A stretch of 64,000 nucleotides of DNA from Mesorhizobium sp. AR10 (lineage in GTDB: Bacteria > Pseudomonadota > Alphaproteobacteria > Rhizobiales > Rhizobiaceae), in contig NZ_CP080524.1 in NCBI RefSeq assembly GCF_024746795.1, positions 2,024,001-2,088,000 on the forward strand. Reading direction: 5' to 3'. Shown here in pieces: positions 52,079 to 61,248 of the stretch; within the stretch, counting starts at the first letter, position 1, and every line of letters begins with the position of its first letter. The position numbers and the translations under genes were made by a program. Under the pieces are notes generated by a model. That model was given only the letters and a program-made list of their open reading frames with translations. It was not told the origin of the DNA and did not search any database.

Positions 52079-52244
52079 GCTCTTTTTCTCCCGTCGGACG
52101 GCCAGTGTCGAACCCGAGCGTTTGAATCGGCCCCGCTGAATCGGTCAGTTGCGAAAGGTAGCATCGTTCGACGAGATTCCCATACCGGAACTCCCGGCAA
52201 TCGGCGCCATTGACGCCAGATCCTGACAGCTTAGGTTTTTGCGC

Positions 52245-52475
52245 ATGACCAGGCTGAAACGCGCCCTCAATCCGATGCCCGACGATATCCGAACCGCTCT
52301 TGCAGAGCGGGGATTAATGTTGGCCTATGAGGCTCGGCCGGATTATCAGAAGAACGATTACCTAGGCTGGATTGCCCGCGCCAAACGCCCTGAAACCAAG
52401 CAGAAGCGGCTCGACCAGATGCTCGATGAGCTGCAACGCAGCGGCATTTACATGAACATGGTTTGGCACGGCTGA
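52245..52475 (+). CDS. YdeI/OmpD-associated family protein (short)
   Basis: The 76-residue protein LKRALNPMPDDIRTALAERGLML... YLGWIARAKRPETKQKRLDQMLDEL matches the YdeI/OmpD-associated (PF13376) family, specifically the C-terminal helical part. It is shorter than two-domain family members, so it may be a single-domain paralogue. The ATG at 52245 was chosen over a TTG two codons earlier. Function unclear. Confidence 0.72.
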   Translation: MTRLKRALNPMPDDIRTALAERGLMLAYEARPDYQKNDYLGWIARAKRPETKQKRLDQMLDELQRSGIYMNMVWHG

Positions 52476-52575
52476 ACCATCGCCGTGCCGGTCGATGGGC
52501 AGGCGATATCGCCTTGCTGGCCCTTGCCTCCTTTTGGCGGTTCGCTAACGCCAGACATCGCAAACGAGGCACTTC

Positions 52576-53115
52576 ATGAATGCTTTTCAAACCAGGTCGG
52601 CTCCGGTCATCGAGACGCCGCGAACCATCCTGCGACCGCACCAACTGGACGATTTCGACGCTTATGTCGTGATGTGGGCCGATCCCTTGGTCACCCGCTT
52701 CATCGGCGGCAAGCCGCGGACGCGAGAGGAAAGCTGGATGCGCTTCCTGCGTCATTCCGGCCTGTGGTCGCTGCTGGGCTACGGCTTCTGGGCAATCGAG
52801 GAAAAGGCGAGCGGCCGCTTCATCGGCGAGGCCGGTTTTCACGATCTGAAGCGTGACATGGAGCCGTCGATCGAAGGCATTCCGGAAGCAGGCTGGGCGC
52901 TGGCTTCGCACGCACACGGTCGGGGGCTCGCCAGCGAAGTCGTCGGACGGGTTCTCGCCTGGGGTGACGAGACGTTCGAGCGCGCAAGAACCGTCTGCAT
53001 CATCGATCCGGAAAACACCGGCTCGCTGAAAGTCGCGGCAAAGTGCGGCTACAGGGAATTGCTGCGGACTACCTATCACGACGCAGCGACGATCCTGCTG
53101 GAACGGCGGGTGTGA
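52576..53115 (+). CDS. GNAT-family N-acetyltransferase
   Basis: The 179-residue protein shows ETPRTILRPHQLDDFDAYVVMW at the start, GYGFWAIEEKASGRFIGEAGFHD for the beta-strand core and GWALASHAHGRGLASEVVGRVLAW as the acetyl-CoA binding P-loop-like motif. The IIDPENTGSLKVAAKCGY region is typical of RimJ/RimL-like acyltransferases. GAGG precedes the ATG. The substrate is unknown. Confidence 0.87.
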   Translation: MNAFQTRSAPVIETPRTILRPHQLDDFDAYVVMWADPLVTRFIGGKPRTREESWMRFLRHSGLWSLLGYGFWAIEEKASGRFIGEAGFHDLKRDMEPSIEGIPEAGWALASHAHGRGLASEVVGRVLAWGDETFERARTVCIIDPENTGSLKVAAKCGYRELLRTTYHDAATILLERRV

Positions 53116-53182
53116 AGTGCTTCATCGACTGAATTTGCCTGTTCTGCTAGCGTCGAGCATCACGCGAGGGAGGAACAAGACG

Positions 53183-54283
53183 ATGCAGGCAATCACTGCG
53201 ACAATTGCAAAGCTTTTCTGGGCGGGACTTGTGCTCACGCTGACGCTGCGGTTAGCGGCAGCCGACGCGACGGTGCCGACCGCCGATATCGAGGGTGCCG
53301 CCGACAACCATCTGGCCAAGCGTTACGAAGGCTCCTTCATCGTCTCCTACGAGAAATTTGCCTACACCGACTTCAGCGTGCCGCTGTCGCCGCTGAAGCC
53401 AAGTGCCGATGCGGATGCGCGTGACACGATGAACAACCGTGTGTTCGCGCCGGACAAGAAGGCCGAAATCGAAGGCGCCTTGACCCGGATCGCCTATGTG
53501 CTGCCGGCCGAGCGCTCGCCGCTCGAAGTGCTGCGCAACTACCAGGATGTGGTCGAGGCGGCCGGCGGTGAAATCCTGTTCGAATGCAAGAAGGAAGAGT
53601 GCGGTGGTGCCGGCGACCGTTCGTCGAGCGGCGGCGGCGGCGACATGAGCCTGATGATGTATTTCTTCCACGAAAGCGACATCAAGGACGCGAGCTTTTC
53701 CAACGGCGCTTGTGCGTTGACCTCGGGCATCAACGATCAGCGCTTTTTCGCCGCCAAGGTGCCGCAGGACGGCGGCGATGCCTATGTCACCGTGCAGGCC
53801 TATTCGATGATCGACGACGGCTATTGCAAGGAACTCAACGGCCGCACCGCTGCCGTGGTCCAGGTGCTGGAACCCAAGGCGCGCGACAAGAAGATGGTGG
53901 TGGTCGAGGCAGCCAAGATGGCGGATTCGCTGACTGCCACAGGCAGCATCTCGCTGTACGGCATCTTCTTCGACACCGACAAGGCGGATATCAAGCCGGA
54001 ATCGGAACCGACGCTGAAGGAGATTTCGACGCTTCTGGCGAACGAACCGAAGATGGCGGTGATCGTTGTCGGCCACACCGACAATCAAGGCGCCTTCGAC
54101 TATAATCTCGACCTGTCGTCGCGGCGGGCGCAATCGGTCAAGGCGGCGCTGGTGTCGAAATATGGCATCGACGATGCGCGATTGACCGCGGCCGGCGCCG
54201 GCATGATGGCGCCCGTTGCCAGCAACGACGATGAAACGGGCCGCGCCAAGAACCGCCGCGTGGTTCTGGTCAAGCTGAACTGA
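53183..54283 (+). CDS. OmpA-family outer-membrane-associated protein
   Basis: The 366-residue protein has a signal peptide (residues 1-29, ending LAAADA) and a C-terminal OmpA domain (about 255-366) with the peptidoglycan-binding pattern GHTDNQGAFDYNLDLSSRRAQSV and AGMMAPVASNDDETGRAKNRRVVL. The middle (about 55-245) contains a KVPQDGG-type beta region and a Gly/Ser-rich loop; it is not a beta-barrel. It probably anchors the outer envelope to peptidoglycan, and the N-terminal part may bind a partner. GGGAGGAA precedes the ATG. Confidence 0.85.
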   Translation: MQAITATIAKLFWAGLVLTLTLRLAAADATVPTADIEGAADNHLAKRYEGSFIVSYEKFAYTDFSVPLSPLKPSADADARDTMNNRVFAPDKKAEIEGALTRIAYVLPAERSPLEVLRNYQDVVEAAGGEILFECKKEECGGAGDRSSSGGGGDMSLMMYFFHESDIKDASFSNGACALTSGINDQRFFAAKVPQDGGDAYVTVQAYSMIDDGYCKELNGRTAAVVQVLEPKARDKKMVVVEAAKMADSLTATGSISLYGIFFDTDKADIKPESEPTLKEISTLLANEPKMAVIVVGHTDNQGAFDYNLDLSSRRAQSVKAALVSKYGIDDARLTAAGAGMMAPVASNDDETGRAKNRRVVLVKLN

Positions 54284-54302
54284 CGAAGTCGGGCTTCTCT
54301 AG

Positions 54303-56783
54303 TCATCCGGCCTTGCGCAGCTTGCGCGCAAGGCCGCTCCACAGATCGCCGTCCCCACCGGGTGGTGTTGGGCCTGGATTCAACAACCTCGTCGAAGCAT
54401 CGAAGGGTTGCGGCCGGGCGATCGCATAGCCCTGGGCATAGTCGACGCCGATTTCCTTCAACGCAGCGACAATGCCTTCGCTTTCGACGAATTCGGCGAT
54501 GGTGCGCTTGCCCATCACCTTGCCGATATGATGGATCATCTCGACCATGGCACGGTCGATGCGATCCTCCAGCATGTCCTTGACGAAGCTGCCGTCTATC
54601 TTGAGGTAGTCGACAGGTAGGTGCTTCAGGTAGGCAAAGGACGACATGCCGCAACCGAAGTCGTCGAGGGCGAAGCGACAACCCAGTTCGCGTAGGTCCG
54701 CAATGAAGCGGATGGCGTTGGCGAGGTCGGCTATGGCGCTGGTCTCGGTGATTTCCAGGCAGATCATTTTCGGTGGAATGCCGTAGGCGAGAAACTGTTC
54801 GCGCAGAAAACCGAGGAACGTCTCGTCGCCAAAGCTCGCTCCGGAAAGATTGATGGCGCAGGTAGCGATTGGGGCGGTTCGCGGATCGGCAAGGCGTGCA
54901 GCCAGAACGCCGAAGGTGTTGCGCACCACCCAACGGTCGATCAAAGGCATCAGGCCGTAGCGCTCGGCTGCCGGAATGAAACTGGCTGGCGAAACGATGA
55001 GGCCGTCCTCGTCCGTCAGCCGCAACAGGATCTCGATATGGGCGCCGGTTTCCGCAGCCGCGTCGTTCAATGGCCAGATTTCCTGGGCATGAAGCTTGAA
55101 GCGGTTTTCTTCCAGCGCTGCGTGCAGACGCTGAACCCAGGCCATCTCGCTGAAGCGCTCCCGCAAGGCCGTATCGCCGTCGCTGTGCAGTTGGACCCGG
55201 TTGCGGCCTTTTTCCTTGGCCATGTAGCATGCGACATCGGCGGCTTGCAGGGTCTCCTCGATCGTGATTTTGCCGTTGGTGATCTGGACCATGCCGATGC
55301 TGACGGTGATGTTGAACGGCCGACCGACCCAAGCAAAATGCAGATCCTGCACGGTCGCACGCAGCCGTTCGGCGATGTCGGCGGCGAGATCCGGTTTGCA
55401 ATCGAGGAGCAGAACACCGAATTCGTCGCCGCCCAATCGGGCCAGGATGTCGCCGGGTCGCAGCGGGTTGCCGAGCAACACGGAAATCTGCCGCAACAAC
55501 TGATCGCCGGCGGCATGACCACAGGTATCGTTGACAAGCTTGAACTGGTCGAGATCCAGATACATCAACGCATGCTGGCGGGATTGCAATTCCGCAATTG
55601 CCCTTTCCAGGTGGCTTTCGAAGTCGCGGCGGTTGACAAGCCCGGTCAACGCGTCGTGCGACGCCTGCCATGAAAGCCGCTCGATGTAATCCTGTTCGCG
55701 CGTCATGTCGTGGAAAGCGAGGACCGCGCCGACAACATGGCCGGAAACCAGCAGTGGCGCACCGGTCAATGCGACGGGAACAAATGAGCCGTCAGCGCGC
55801 CGCAGCAGTTGCGGGCGGGCGTTGGCGCCGTACGGTTCGCCGGCCAGCAGGCGCTCCATCAACCGGGGTTCTTCGACGCCGGTGTCCTTGTCCACAAGCC
55901 GGAACAGCGACGCGACCGGTTTGCCCCTGGCTGCACTGAACGGGCATGCCATCAGACATTCCGCGACGGCGTTCATATAGTCCAGGCGTCCGTCTGCTCC
56001 GGTGCTGATGACGGCCTGGCCGATAGAGGCCAGGGTGATCTGGGCCCGCTCACGTTCGGCGTTGAGAGCATTCTGAAAAGCCCGACGCTGCGCCAGGAGT
56101 TTGCGTGTGCGCCATACGGCAAGCAGGATGAGCAAAGCGGCGGTAGCGAGATTGGCCATCATGAGCGCCATCATGATGAAGCGGGATCCCTCGCCGAGAC
56201 TGTCGGAAAAAGCTTTGGAGAAGTGGCTGATTTGATGGTCGAGCTGACGAATCTCTTCCTTCCAGGCGCTGATTTGCGCCGGCGACGCCGGCCCCTTCCT
56301 GAACGCCTGGTGTATCGAGGTGCCGAGCCGGTCGATCGCGAGGATCATGCTGTCGGCGTCGGTCCAATGCCGGATGGCCATGTCGAGGTAGCTCACCCCA
56401 CGGAAATTCTGGAACAGCCAGATCATCCCCGTCACGTCATCGGGGTGGTTTCCGCCCAGCAGAAAGCCGATGCGCGCCGCATTCGTATCGGGCTCCGCCT
56501 GTTCAAGCGCAAGCCGTGCCGAATGATCGGCGAGCGGAACGGCGATGCCCGCGCGATACTCGCCGAAAAAATCGTCGTTGCCGGTATCGGCATAAAGACT
56601 AAGAAAATAGATGGCGTGTTTCTGCCCCTTCGACCAATGGCTCTCGCCACCCACATAGGCGCGAACCGCCGACAGGGTGTAAAGGCTGCCGCTGGCGACC
56701 AGGGCCTGGACAAGAACGACAATGATGAATGGCCAGACGAGCCCGAGAAGGCGGGGGCTGGTGTCTGTCGGTGAAAGCTTCAT
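54303..56783 (-). CDS. Membrane-bound PAS-GGDEF-EAL cyclic-di-GMP protein
   Basis: The 826-residue protein has two membrane segments (about 10-38 and 197-222) framing a periplasmic sensor part, a PAS domain (about 250-370), a diguanylate cyclase domain with an intact GGDEF motif (near 454) and an EAL-type phosphodiesterase domain with EIL in place of EAL (near 583), plus INLSGASF, LEITET, LDDFGCGMSSFAYL and LKIDGSF. Cyclase and phosphodiesterase residues mostly look intact, so it could have both or one activity. GGAAG precedes the ATG at 56783. Confidence 0.9.
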   Translation of the reverse strand: MKLSPTDTSPRLLGLVWPFIIVVLVQALVASGSLYTLSAVRAYVGGESHWSKGQKHAIYFLSLYADTGNDDFFGEYRAGIAVPLADHSARLALEQAEPDTNAARIGFLLGGNHPDDVTGMIWLFQNFRGVSYLDMAIRHWTDADSMILAIDRLGTSIHQAFRKGPASPAQISAWKEEIRQLDHQISHFSKAFSDSLGEGSRFIMMALMMANLATAALLILLAVWRTRKLLAQRRAFQNALNAERERAQITLASIGQAVISTGADGRLDYMNAVAECLMACPFSAARGKPVASLFRLVDKDTGVEEPRLMERLLAGEPYGANARPQLLRRADGSFVPVALTGAPLLVSGHVVGAVLAFHDMTREQDYIERLSWQASHDALTGLVNRRDFESHLERAIAELQSRQHALMYLDLDQFKLVNDTCGHAAGDQLLRQISVLLGNPLRPGDILARLGGDEFGVLLLDCKPDLAADIAERLRATVQDLHFAWVGRPFNITVSIGMVQITNGKITIEETLQAADVACYMAKEKGRNRVQLHSDGDTALRERFSEMAWVQRLHAALEENRFKLHAQEIWPLNDAAAETGAHIEILLRLTDEDGLIVSPASFIPAAERYGLMPLIDRWVVRNTFGVLAARLADPRTAPIATCAINLSGASFGDETFLGFLREQFLAYGIPPKMICLEITETSAIADLANAIRFIADLRELGCRFALDDFGCGMSSFAYLKHLPVDYLKIDGSFVKDMLEDRIDRAMVEMIHHIGKVMGKRTIAEFVESEGIVAALKEIGVDYAQGYAIARPQPFDASTRLLNPGPTPPGGDGDLWSGLARKLRKAG

Positions 56784-57099
56784 TGAGCTTCCATGGAAAT
56801 TGCCATGATCCCCGTGACTGGCCTGCCGACGGATACAGATGTCGGCCAAGGCGATGCCTTTACCTCGTGTTGCTCTGTAAACAGCAACAGCAAACCGACT
56901 AGCACGTTGGTCTTAACGCCCACTAAATTCTTCAAATATTTTGTTTCTGAAATTATTATTTCTCTGAGAATGAATATTACGCAGCGTCTGAAAGATAATC
57001 TTTAGATAAAATCTTATGCATTTTATTGCTTTTGCAACGCACTCACTTCGTGACGTCTGCAATATGGCATGGCGGGTGAGCCGGCTACGCCACATTCCT
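56784..57099. other. 316-bp AT-rich intergenic region
   Basis: No gene is seen. Bases 56920-57050 are unusually AT-rich for the window and contain a short inverted repeat GAAAT-TATT-ATTTC (56949-56962) and a near-CtrA sequence TTAACGCCCACTAAA (56913-56927). This is likely promoter DNA for the PAS-GGDEF-EAL gene and the trailing region of the IclR gene. Confidence 0.45.
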
Positions 57100-57852
57100 C
57101 TACGAGCTTGTATCTGTCTTCAGGCTCGCAAGTTCCAGCGCTGAAGCATCTTCGCCGAAAGCGCGGGTGGCGCGGGCAGCCGCTTCCAGCAAGGGTCGCG
57201 TCATGCGTTGGAGAAAGGCCGCGTCGACACGGGTGCTCGGGCCAGCAAGCGTCAATGCCCCGAGCAAGGTGCGCCCCGGTCCGAACACCGGCGCCGATAC
57301 GCCCGCTGTCTCGGGGTCGCGGTCACCCAGCGACAGAAAGTGGTAGGTTGCGCGGATGGTGTCGTATGGCTCACCTTGCTGACCGGAAAACGCCGCCAGC
57401 ACGCGGCCACCCGAACCGGAAAACAATGGCAGCACATCGCCTTCCCGGATGGTGTAGCGGATGGGGTGCTTCGACTCGACACGATAGAGACAGGTGCGGA
57501 CATCGCCGGAGCGGACATAGAAAGCAACGCTTTCCCAGCTTCGATCAGCGAGGTCGCGCATGATCGGCAGCAGGATGTCTGCCGCCACCACCGAACGTTG
57601 GTAAAGCGCGCCAAGCCTGAAGGTGGCCGGGCCGACACGGTAGCGGCCGTCGTCGAGACGTTCCAGCAACTGGCCGCGCAGCAGCGAGTTCGCCAGCCTC
57701 AGAATCGTGCTCTTGTAAAGACCGGTTCGCGCTGCGATTTCAGCAAGGCTGAGCGACCGGTCGGCGGTGGCGAAGGCATCCAGAATGGCGATTGCGCGAT
57801 CGAGCGCGGCAACGCCTTCGGTCGATGCAAGCTTGGTTGGCGCTTCAGTCAT
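57100..57852 (-). CDS. IclR-family transcriptional regulator
   Basis: The 250-residue regulator has an N-terminal winged HTH (VAALDRAIAILDAFATADRSLSLAEIAARTGLYKSTILRLANSLL) and a C-terminal effector domain (VRSGDVRTCLYRVESKHPIRYTIREGDVLPLFSGSGGRVLAAF). It is divergent from the TTT-CoA transferase cluster and almost certainly controls it. The start at 57852 gives the usual length; an ATG at 57915 is also possible, but it lies 8 bases from the putative operator. Inducer unknown. Confidence 0.85.
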   Translation of the reverse strand: MTEAPTKLASTEGVAALDRAIAILDAFATADRSLSLAEIAARTGLYKSTILRLANSLLRGQLLERLDDGRYRVGPATFRLGALYQRSVVAADILLPIMRDLADRSWESVAFYVRSGDVRTCLYRVESKHPIRYTIREGDVLPLFSGSGGRVLAAFSGQQGEPYDTIRATYHFLSLGDRDPETAGVSAPVFGPGRTLLGALTLAGPSTRVDAAFLQRMTRPLLEAAARATRAFGEDASALELASLKTDTSS

Positions 57853-57922
57853 CTGCTTGACGATTTCATTTCGATTCCCAGCCGGGCGGAGCTGAGTGAA
57901 AGGATTGTGCCGCATGTAACCT

Positions 57923-57959
57923 GTTCTGTCTAGAAGAACGCCGTTCCTGTTGACAGAAC
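57923..57959. promoter_or_regulatory. 37-bp palindromic operator candidate for IclR
   Basis: The sequence is GTTCTGTC-tagaa-GAAC-gcc-GTTC-ctgtt-GACAGAAC: perfect 8-bp outer and 4-bp inner inverted repeats, fully symmetric in spacing around a 3-base centre. It lies between the IclR gene and the start of the tctC-like gene (58056), where an IclR operator would be expected. Confidence 0.65.
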
Positions 57960-58055
57960 GACGTGAAATCGGCATGAATTTTTGTCGAGCGGGTCTGAAT
58001 TCAGGCTACGTTACTGGCAGGCACCGGAGGAGGTGTCGTGATTTGGAGGAATCCC

Positions 58056-59042
58056 ATGCTGAACAGACGCAAATTCTTCAAATTCTTAATGAGCACCGCG
58101 GCGGCCGGCGCCGCCGGTTTTGCGGCGTTGCATCTCACACCGGCATTCGCGCAGGACGCGCCGCAGATCCAGATCTTCGTACCGGCGGCGCCCGGCGGCG
58201 GCTGGGACCAGACAGGGCGCACCATAGACCAGGTGCTGCGCAGTGAAAAACTGATCTCAGGCTCGCAGATCACCAATGTCGGCGGCGCCGGCGGTACGGT
58301 CGGTCTGCCGCAATTCATCAGCCAGTGGAACGGCAAGGGCAATTCGTTGATGGTTGCCGGCATGGTCATGGTTGGCGCCATCATTGCCAACAAATCCGCC
58401 AACAACCTCTCGGAAGTCACGCCGATCGCCCGCCTCACCGGCGAGTTCGAGGCGTTGGTGGTGCCGGCAGACTCGCCGTTCAAGACGGCCGCCGATTTCG
58501 TTGCGGCCCTCAAGGCCGATCCGACCAAGGTTCCGGTGGCCGGCGGCTCGGCCGGCGGCTCGGACCACATCCTGTTCGGCCTGATCGCAAAGACGGTCGG
58601 TGTTCCGGCAACCAACCTTTCCTATGTCCCGTTCGCGGGCGGTGGCGAGGCGCTGTCGGCGCTTCTCGGCAACCAGGTCGCGGCCGGCATCTCGGGCTTC
58701 GGCGAATTCTCCGAGCAAGTCAAGGCGGGCGCGCTTCGCCTGCTGGCCATTTCCGCGGACAAGCGCCAGGACGGCATCGACGCACCGACGCTGAAGGAAG
58801 CCGGCATCGATGTCGAGCTGTTCAATTGGCGCGGCGTCTTCGCACCGCCGGGTGTTTCCGACGCCGACAAGGCAGCAATGGTCACGCTGATCGAGACCAT
58901 GGCCAAGAGCGAGGCCTGGGCCACCGAATGCAAGAACCGCAACTGGACGCAAATCCTGCTCACCGGTGACGACTATGCCAAATTCCTTGCCGACGACACC
59001 GCCCGCATCGGGGCCATCCTCAAGGATCTCGGCCTCGCCTGA
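58056..59042 (+). CDS. Tripartite tricarboxylate transporter substrate-binding protein TctC (second system)
   Basis: The 328-residue protein has a twin-arginine-like signal (NRRKFFKFLMSTAAAGAAGF, residues 3-22, cleavage after AFA) and the TctC fold with PAAPGGGWDQTGRTIDQVL, ITNVGGAGGTVGL and YVPFAGGGEALSALLGNQV. I chose ATG 58056 with GGAGGAA upstream; a GTG at 58038 also has GGAGGAGG. It heads an apparent operon of five genes and is presumably the periplasmic sensor/capture protein for the acid used by the pathway below. A hairpin follows its stop. Confidence 0.88.
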   Translation: MLNRRKFFKFLMSTAAAGAAGFAALHLTPAFAQDAPQIQIFVPAAPGGGWDQTGRTIDQVLRSEKLISGSQITNVGGAGGTVGLPQFISQWNGKGNSLMVAGMVMVGAIIANKSANNLSEVTPIARLTGEFEALVVPADSPFKTAADFVAALKADPTKVPVAGGSAGGSDHILFGLIAKTVGVPATNLSYVPFAGGGEALSALLGNQVAAGISGFGEFSEQVKAGALRLLAISADKRQDGIDAPTLKEAGIDVELFNWRGVFAPPGVSDADKAAMVTLIETMAKSEAWATECKNRNWTQILLTGDDYAKFLADDTARIGAILKDLGLA

Positions 59043-59049
59043 TGTCTTG

Positions 59050-59076
59050 AAGGGGCGGCCAGCGCCACCCCTTTTT
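59050..59076 (+). terminator. Hairpin after the second tctC-like gene
   Basis: AAGGGG(C)GGC-CAGC-GCC(A)CCCCTT has one internal mismatch and is followed by TTTTT. It matches the position of the hairpin after the first tctC gene and probably lets only part of the transcription continue into tctB. Confidence 0.65.
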
Positions 59077-59168
59077 AGACTTTCACCTCCGCATGGACAT
59101 ATGATCCATCGGGGGTGAAACTACGTTGAGGTCGGCCGTGGGATGCCGGCCGTCTTGGGAGGACGATC

Positions 59169-59705
59169 ATGAGCACCAGCGACCAGCAGGCGGCGCCGTC
59201 GCGCCTTGCCATGCCCGAATTGTTGATCGGCATCGGGCTTCTGGCCTGCGCCGGAGCGGTAGCCTGGCAGACCCTGGCGATCCCGGTGTCGCCGCTCTAC
59301 TCCAAGGTTGGCCCGACTGTCTTCCCCTACCTCACCATGGTAGGCATGGTGGTTCTTTCCCTGCTTCTCATCGTCGCCGCAATACGCGGTGGCTGGCAGC
59401 CCGAGGAAGAAAAGGAAACGCCGACCGACTGGAAGGCGATGGGCTTCGTCGTCGCCGGCCTGATCGCAAACCTGGTGCTGATCCAGCCGCTCGGCTTCAC
59501 CGCGGCTTCCGTGATCATGTTCGTTCTCATCTGCTACGGCTTTGGCAGCCGGCACACGCTGCGTGACGCGCTGACCGGCCTGATCCTGGCACTTGCGGCC
59601 TATTTCGGCTTTGCACGGGCGCTTGGCGTCAACATCGGCGCCGGCTTCATCGAGAACCAGCTGAATACGGCCATCGATTCGATCATCAGCATGTTGAGGG
59701 GCTGA
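59169..59705 (+). CDS. Tripartite tricarboxylate transporter small subunit TctB (second system)
   Basis: The 178-residue membrane protein has four segments ([80 protein letters not shown]). It shows little sequence match with the TctB at 49825 beyond topology, as usual in this family. GGGAGGA precedes the ATG. It lies 4 bases before tctA. Confidence 0.85.
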   Translation: MSTSDQQAAPSRLAMPELLIGIGLLACAGAVAWQTLAIPVSPLYSKVGPTVFPYLTMVGMVVLSLLLIVAAIRGGWQPEEEKETPTDWKAMGFVVAGLIANLVLIQPLGFTAASVIMFVLICYGFGSRHTLRDALTGLILALAAYFGFARALGVNIGAGFIENQLNTAIDSIISMLRG

Positions 59706-59709
59706 CGCC

Positions 59710-61233
59710 ATGGAAACGCTCAGCCATCTTGCACACGGATTTTCGGTCGCTTTCACGCCAGTCAATCTCATGTGGTGCCTGCTTGGCACCACGCTCGGCA
59801 CCGCAATCGGCGTGCTGCCCGGCCTCGGGCCGGCGCTGACCATCGCCCTGCTCTTGCCGATCACCTACCAGGTGGCGCCGGAGGCGTCCTTCATTCTGTT
59901 TGCCGGCATCTACTACGGCGCCATGTATGGCGGCTCGACGACATCGATCCTGCTCAACACACCGGGCGAAAGCGCCACCATCGTCACCGCGCTCGAGGGC
60001 AACAAGATGGCCCGTTCCGGCCGCGGTGGCGCGGCATTGGCTACTTCGGCAATCGGCTCCTTCGTTGCCGGTACCATCGGCACGCTGGGTGTCGCCTTCC
60101 TGGCGCCGGTCGTGGTGAAGTTCGCGCTGGCTTTCGGCCCGGCTGAATATTTTTCGCTGATGGTGCTGGCCTTCATCACGGTTTCGGCGGTGCTCGGCTC
60201 GTCGTCGGTGCGCGGCCTGACCAGCCTGTTCATCGGCTTTGTCATCGGCATGATCGGCGTCGACCTGCAGACCGGGCAGCCGCGCTTCACCTTCGGCATG
60301 AACCAATTGCTCGATGGTGTCGACGTCATCATCGCCGCCGTCGGCCTCTTCGCCGTCGGCGAAACGCTGTACATGGCTTCACGCCGCTATGCCGGCAAGG
60401 ACGAGATCGTGCCGCTCAAAGGGTCGCTCTACATGACCGCCGCCGAGTGGGGGCGTTCGTGGAAGGCATGGCTGCGGGGTGCTGCGATCGGCTTCCCGAT
60501 CGGCGCCATGCCGGCCGGCGGCGCCGAAATCCCGACCTTCCTGTCCTATGCGATCGAGAAAAAGCTCTCCAGGCACAAGGAGGAGTTCGGCACGGTCGGC
60601 GCCATCGAAGGCGTTGCCGGTCCGGAAGCCGCCAACAATGCGTCGGCCGCAGGCGTGCTGGTGCCGATGCTGACGCTGGGATTGCCGACCTCGGCGACGG
60701 CGGCGATCATGCTTTCCGCCTTCCAGAGCTACGGCATCAATCCGGGGCCACTGCTGCTGACAACACAGGCCGATCTCGTCTGGGGTCTTATCGCCAGCCT
60801 GTTCATCGCCAACGTCATCCTCGTCATTCTCAACCTGCCGCTGATCGGACTGTGGGTACGGCTGTTGAAGATCCCGGCGCCGCAGCTCTATGCCGGCATC
60901 CTGGTGTTCGCGACGGTCGGCACCTACGGCATCTCGCAATCGCCGATCGATCTCGTCATCCTCTATCTGCTGGGTGCTGCCGGCTTCCTCATGCGCCGCT
61001 TCGATTTCCCGACAGCGCCTGTCATCATCGGCATGATCCTCGGACCACTCGCCGAGACGCAGTTCCGCCGCGCGATGACCATTTCGAATGGCGACTGGTC
61101 GGTGTTCTACACCCACAAGCTGTCGCTGGCGCTGCTGACGCTGGCTTTGATCGGCCTGGCTGGGCCGCACATCTGGGCCTACATCCAGCACAGGCGCTTG
61201 CGCGGACCGGAGCACGTGCCTGGCGATGCCTGA
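59710..61233 (+). CDS. Tripartite tricarboxylate transporter large permease TctA (second system)
   Basis: The 507-residue permease has the TctA pattern: [55 protein letters not shown] and [21 protein letters not shown]. It is a true paralogue of the TctA at 48306 with a different repertoire of loops. It probably imports, with a cation, the compound captured by the TctC protein at 58056. It starts 4 bases after TctB. Confidence 0.92.
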   Translation: METLSHLAHGFSVAFTPVNLMWCLLGTTLGTAIGVLPGLGPALTIALLLPITYQVAPEASFILFAGIYYGAMYGGSTTSILLNTPGESATIVTALEGNKMARSGRGGAALATSAIGSFVAGTIGTLGVAFLAPVVVKFALAFGPAEYFSLMVLAFITVSAVLGSSSVRGLTSLFIGFVIGMIGVDLQTGQPRFTFGMNQLLDGVDVIIAAVGLFAVGETLYMASRRYAGKDEIVPLKGSLYMTAAEWGRSWKAWLRGAAIGFPIGAMPAGGAEIPTFLSYAIEKKLSRHKEEFGTVGAIEGVAGPEAANNASAAGVLVPMLTLGLPTSATAAIMLSAFQSYGINPGPLLLTTQADLVWGLIASLFIANVILVILNLPLIGLWVRLLKIPAPQLYAGILVFATVGTYGISQSPIDLVILYLLGAAGFLMRRFDFPTAPVIIGMILGPLAETQFRRAMTISNGDWSVFYTHKLSLALLTLALIGLAGPHIWAYIQHRRLRGPEHVPGDA

Positions 61234-61248
61234 TCTGCTTGTGACGTC

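Noticed and set aside
56913..56927. TTAACGCCCACTAAA resembling a CtrA site upstream of the PAS-GGDEF-EAL gene
   Set aside because: The right half-site is TAAA, not TTAA, and the region is AT-rich enough to give this by chance.
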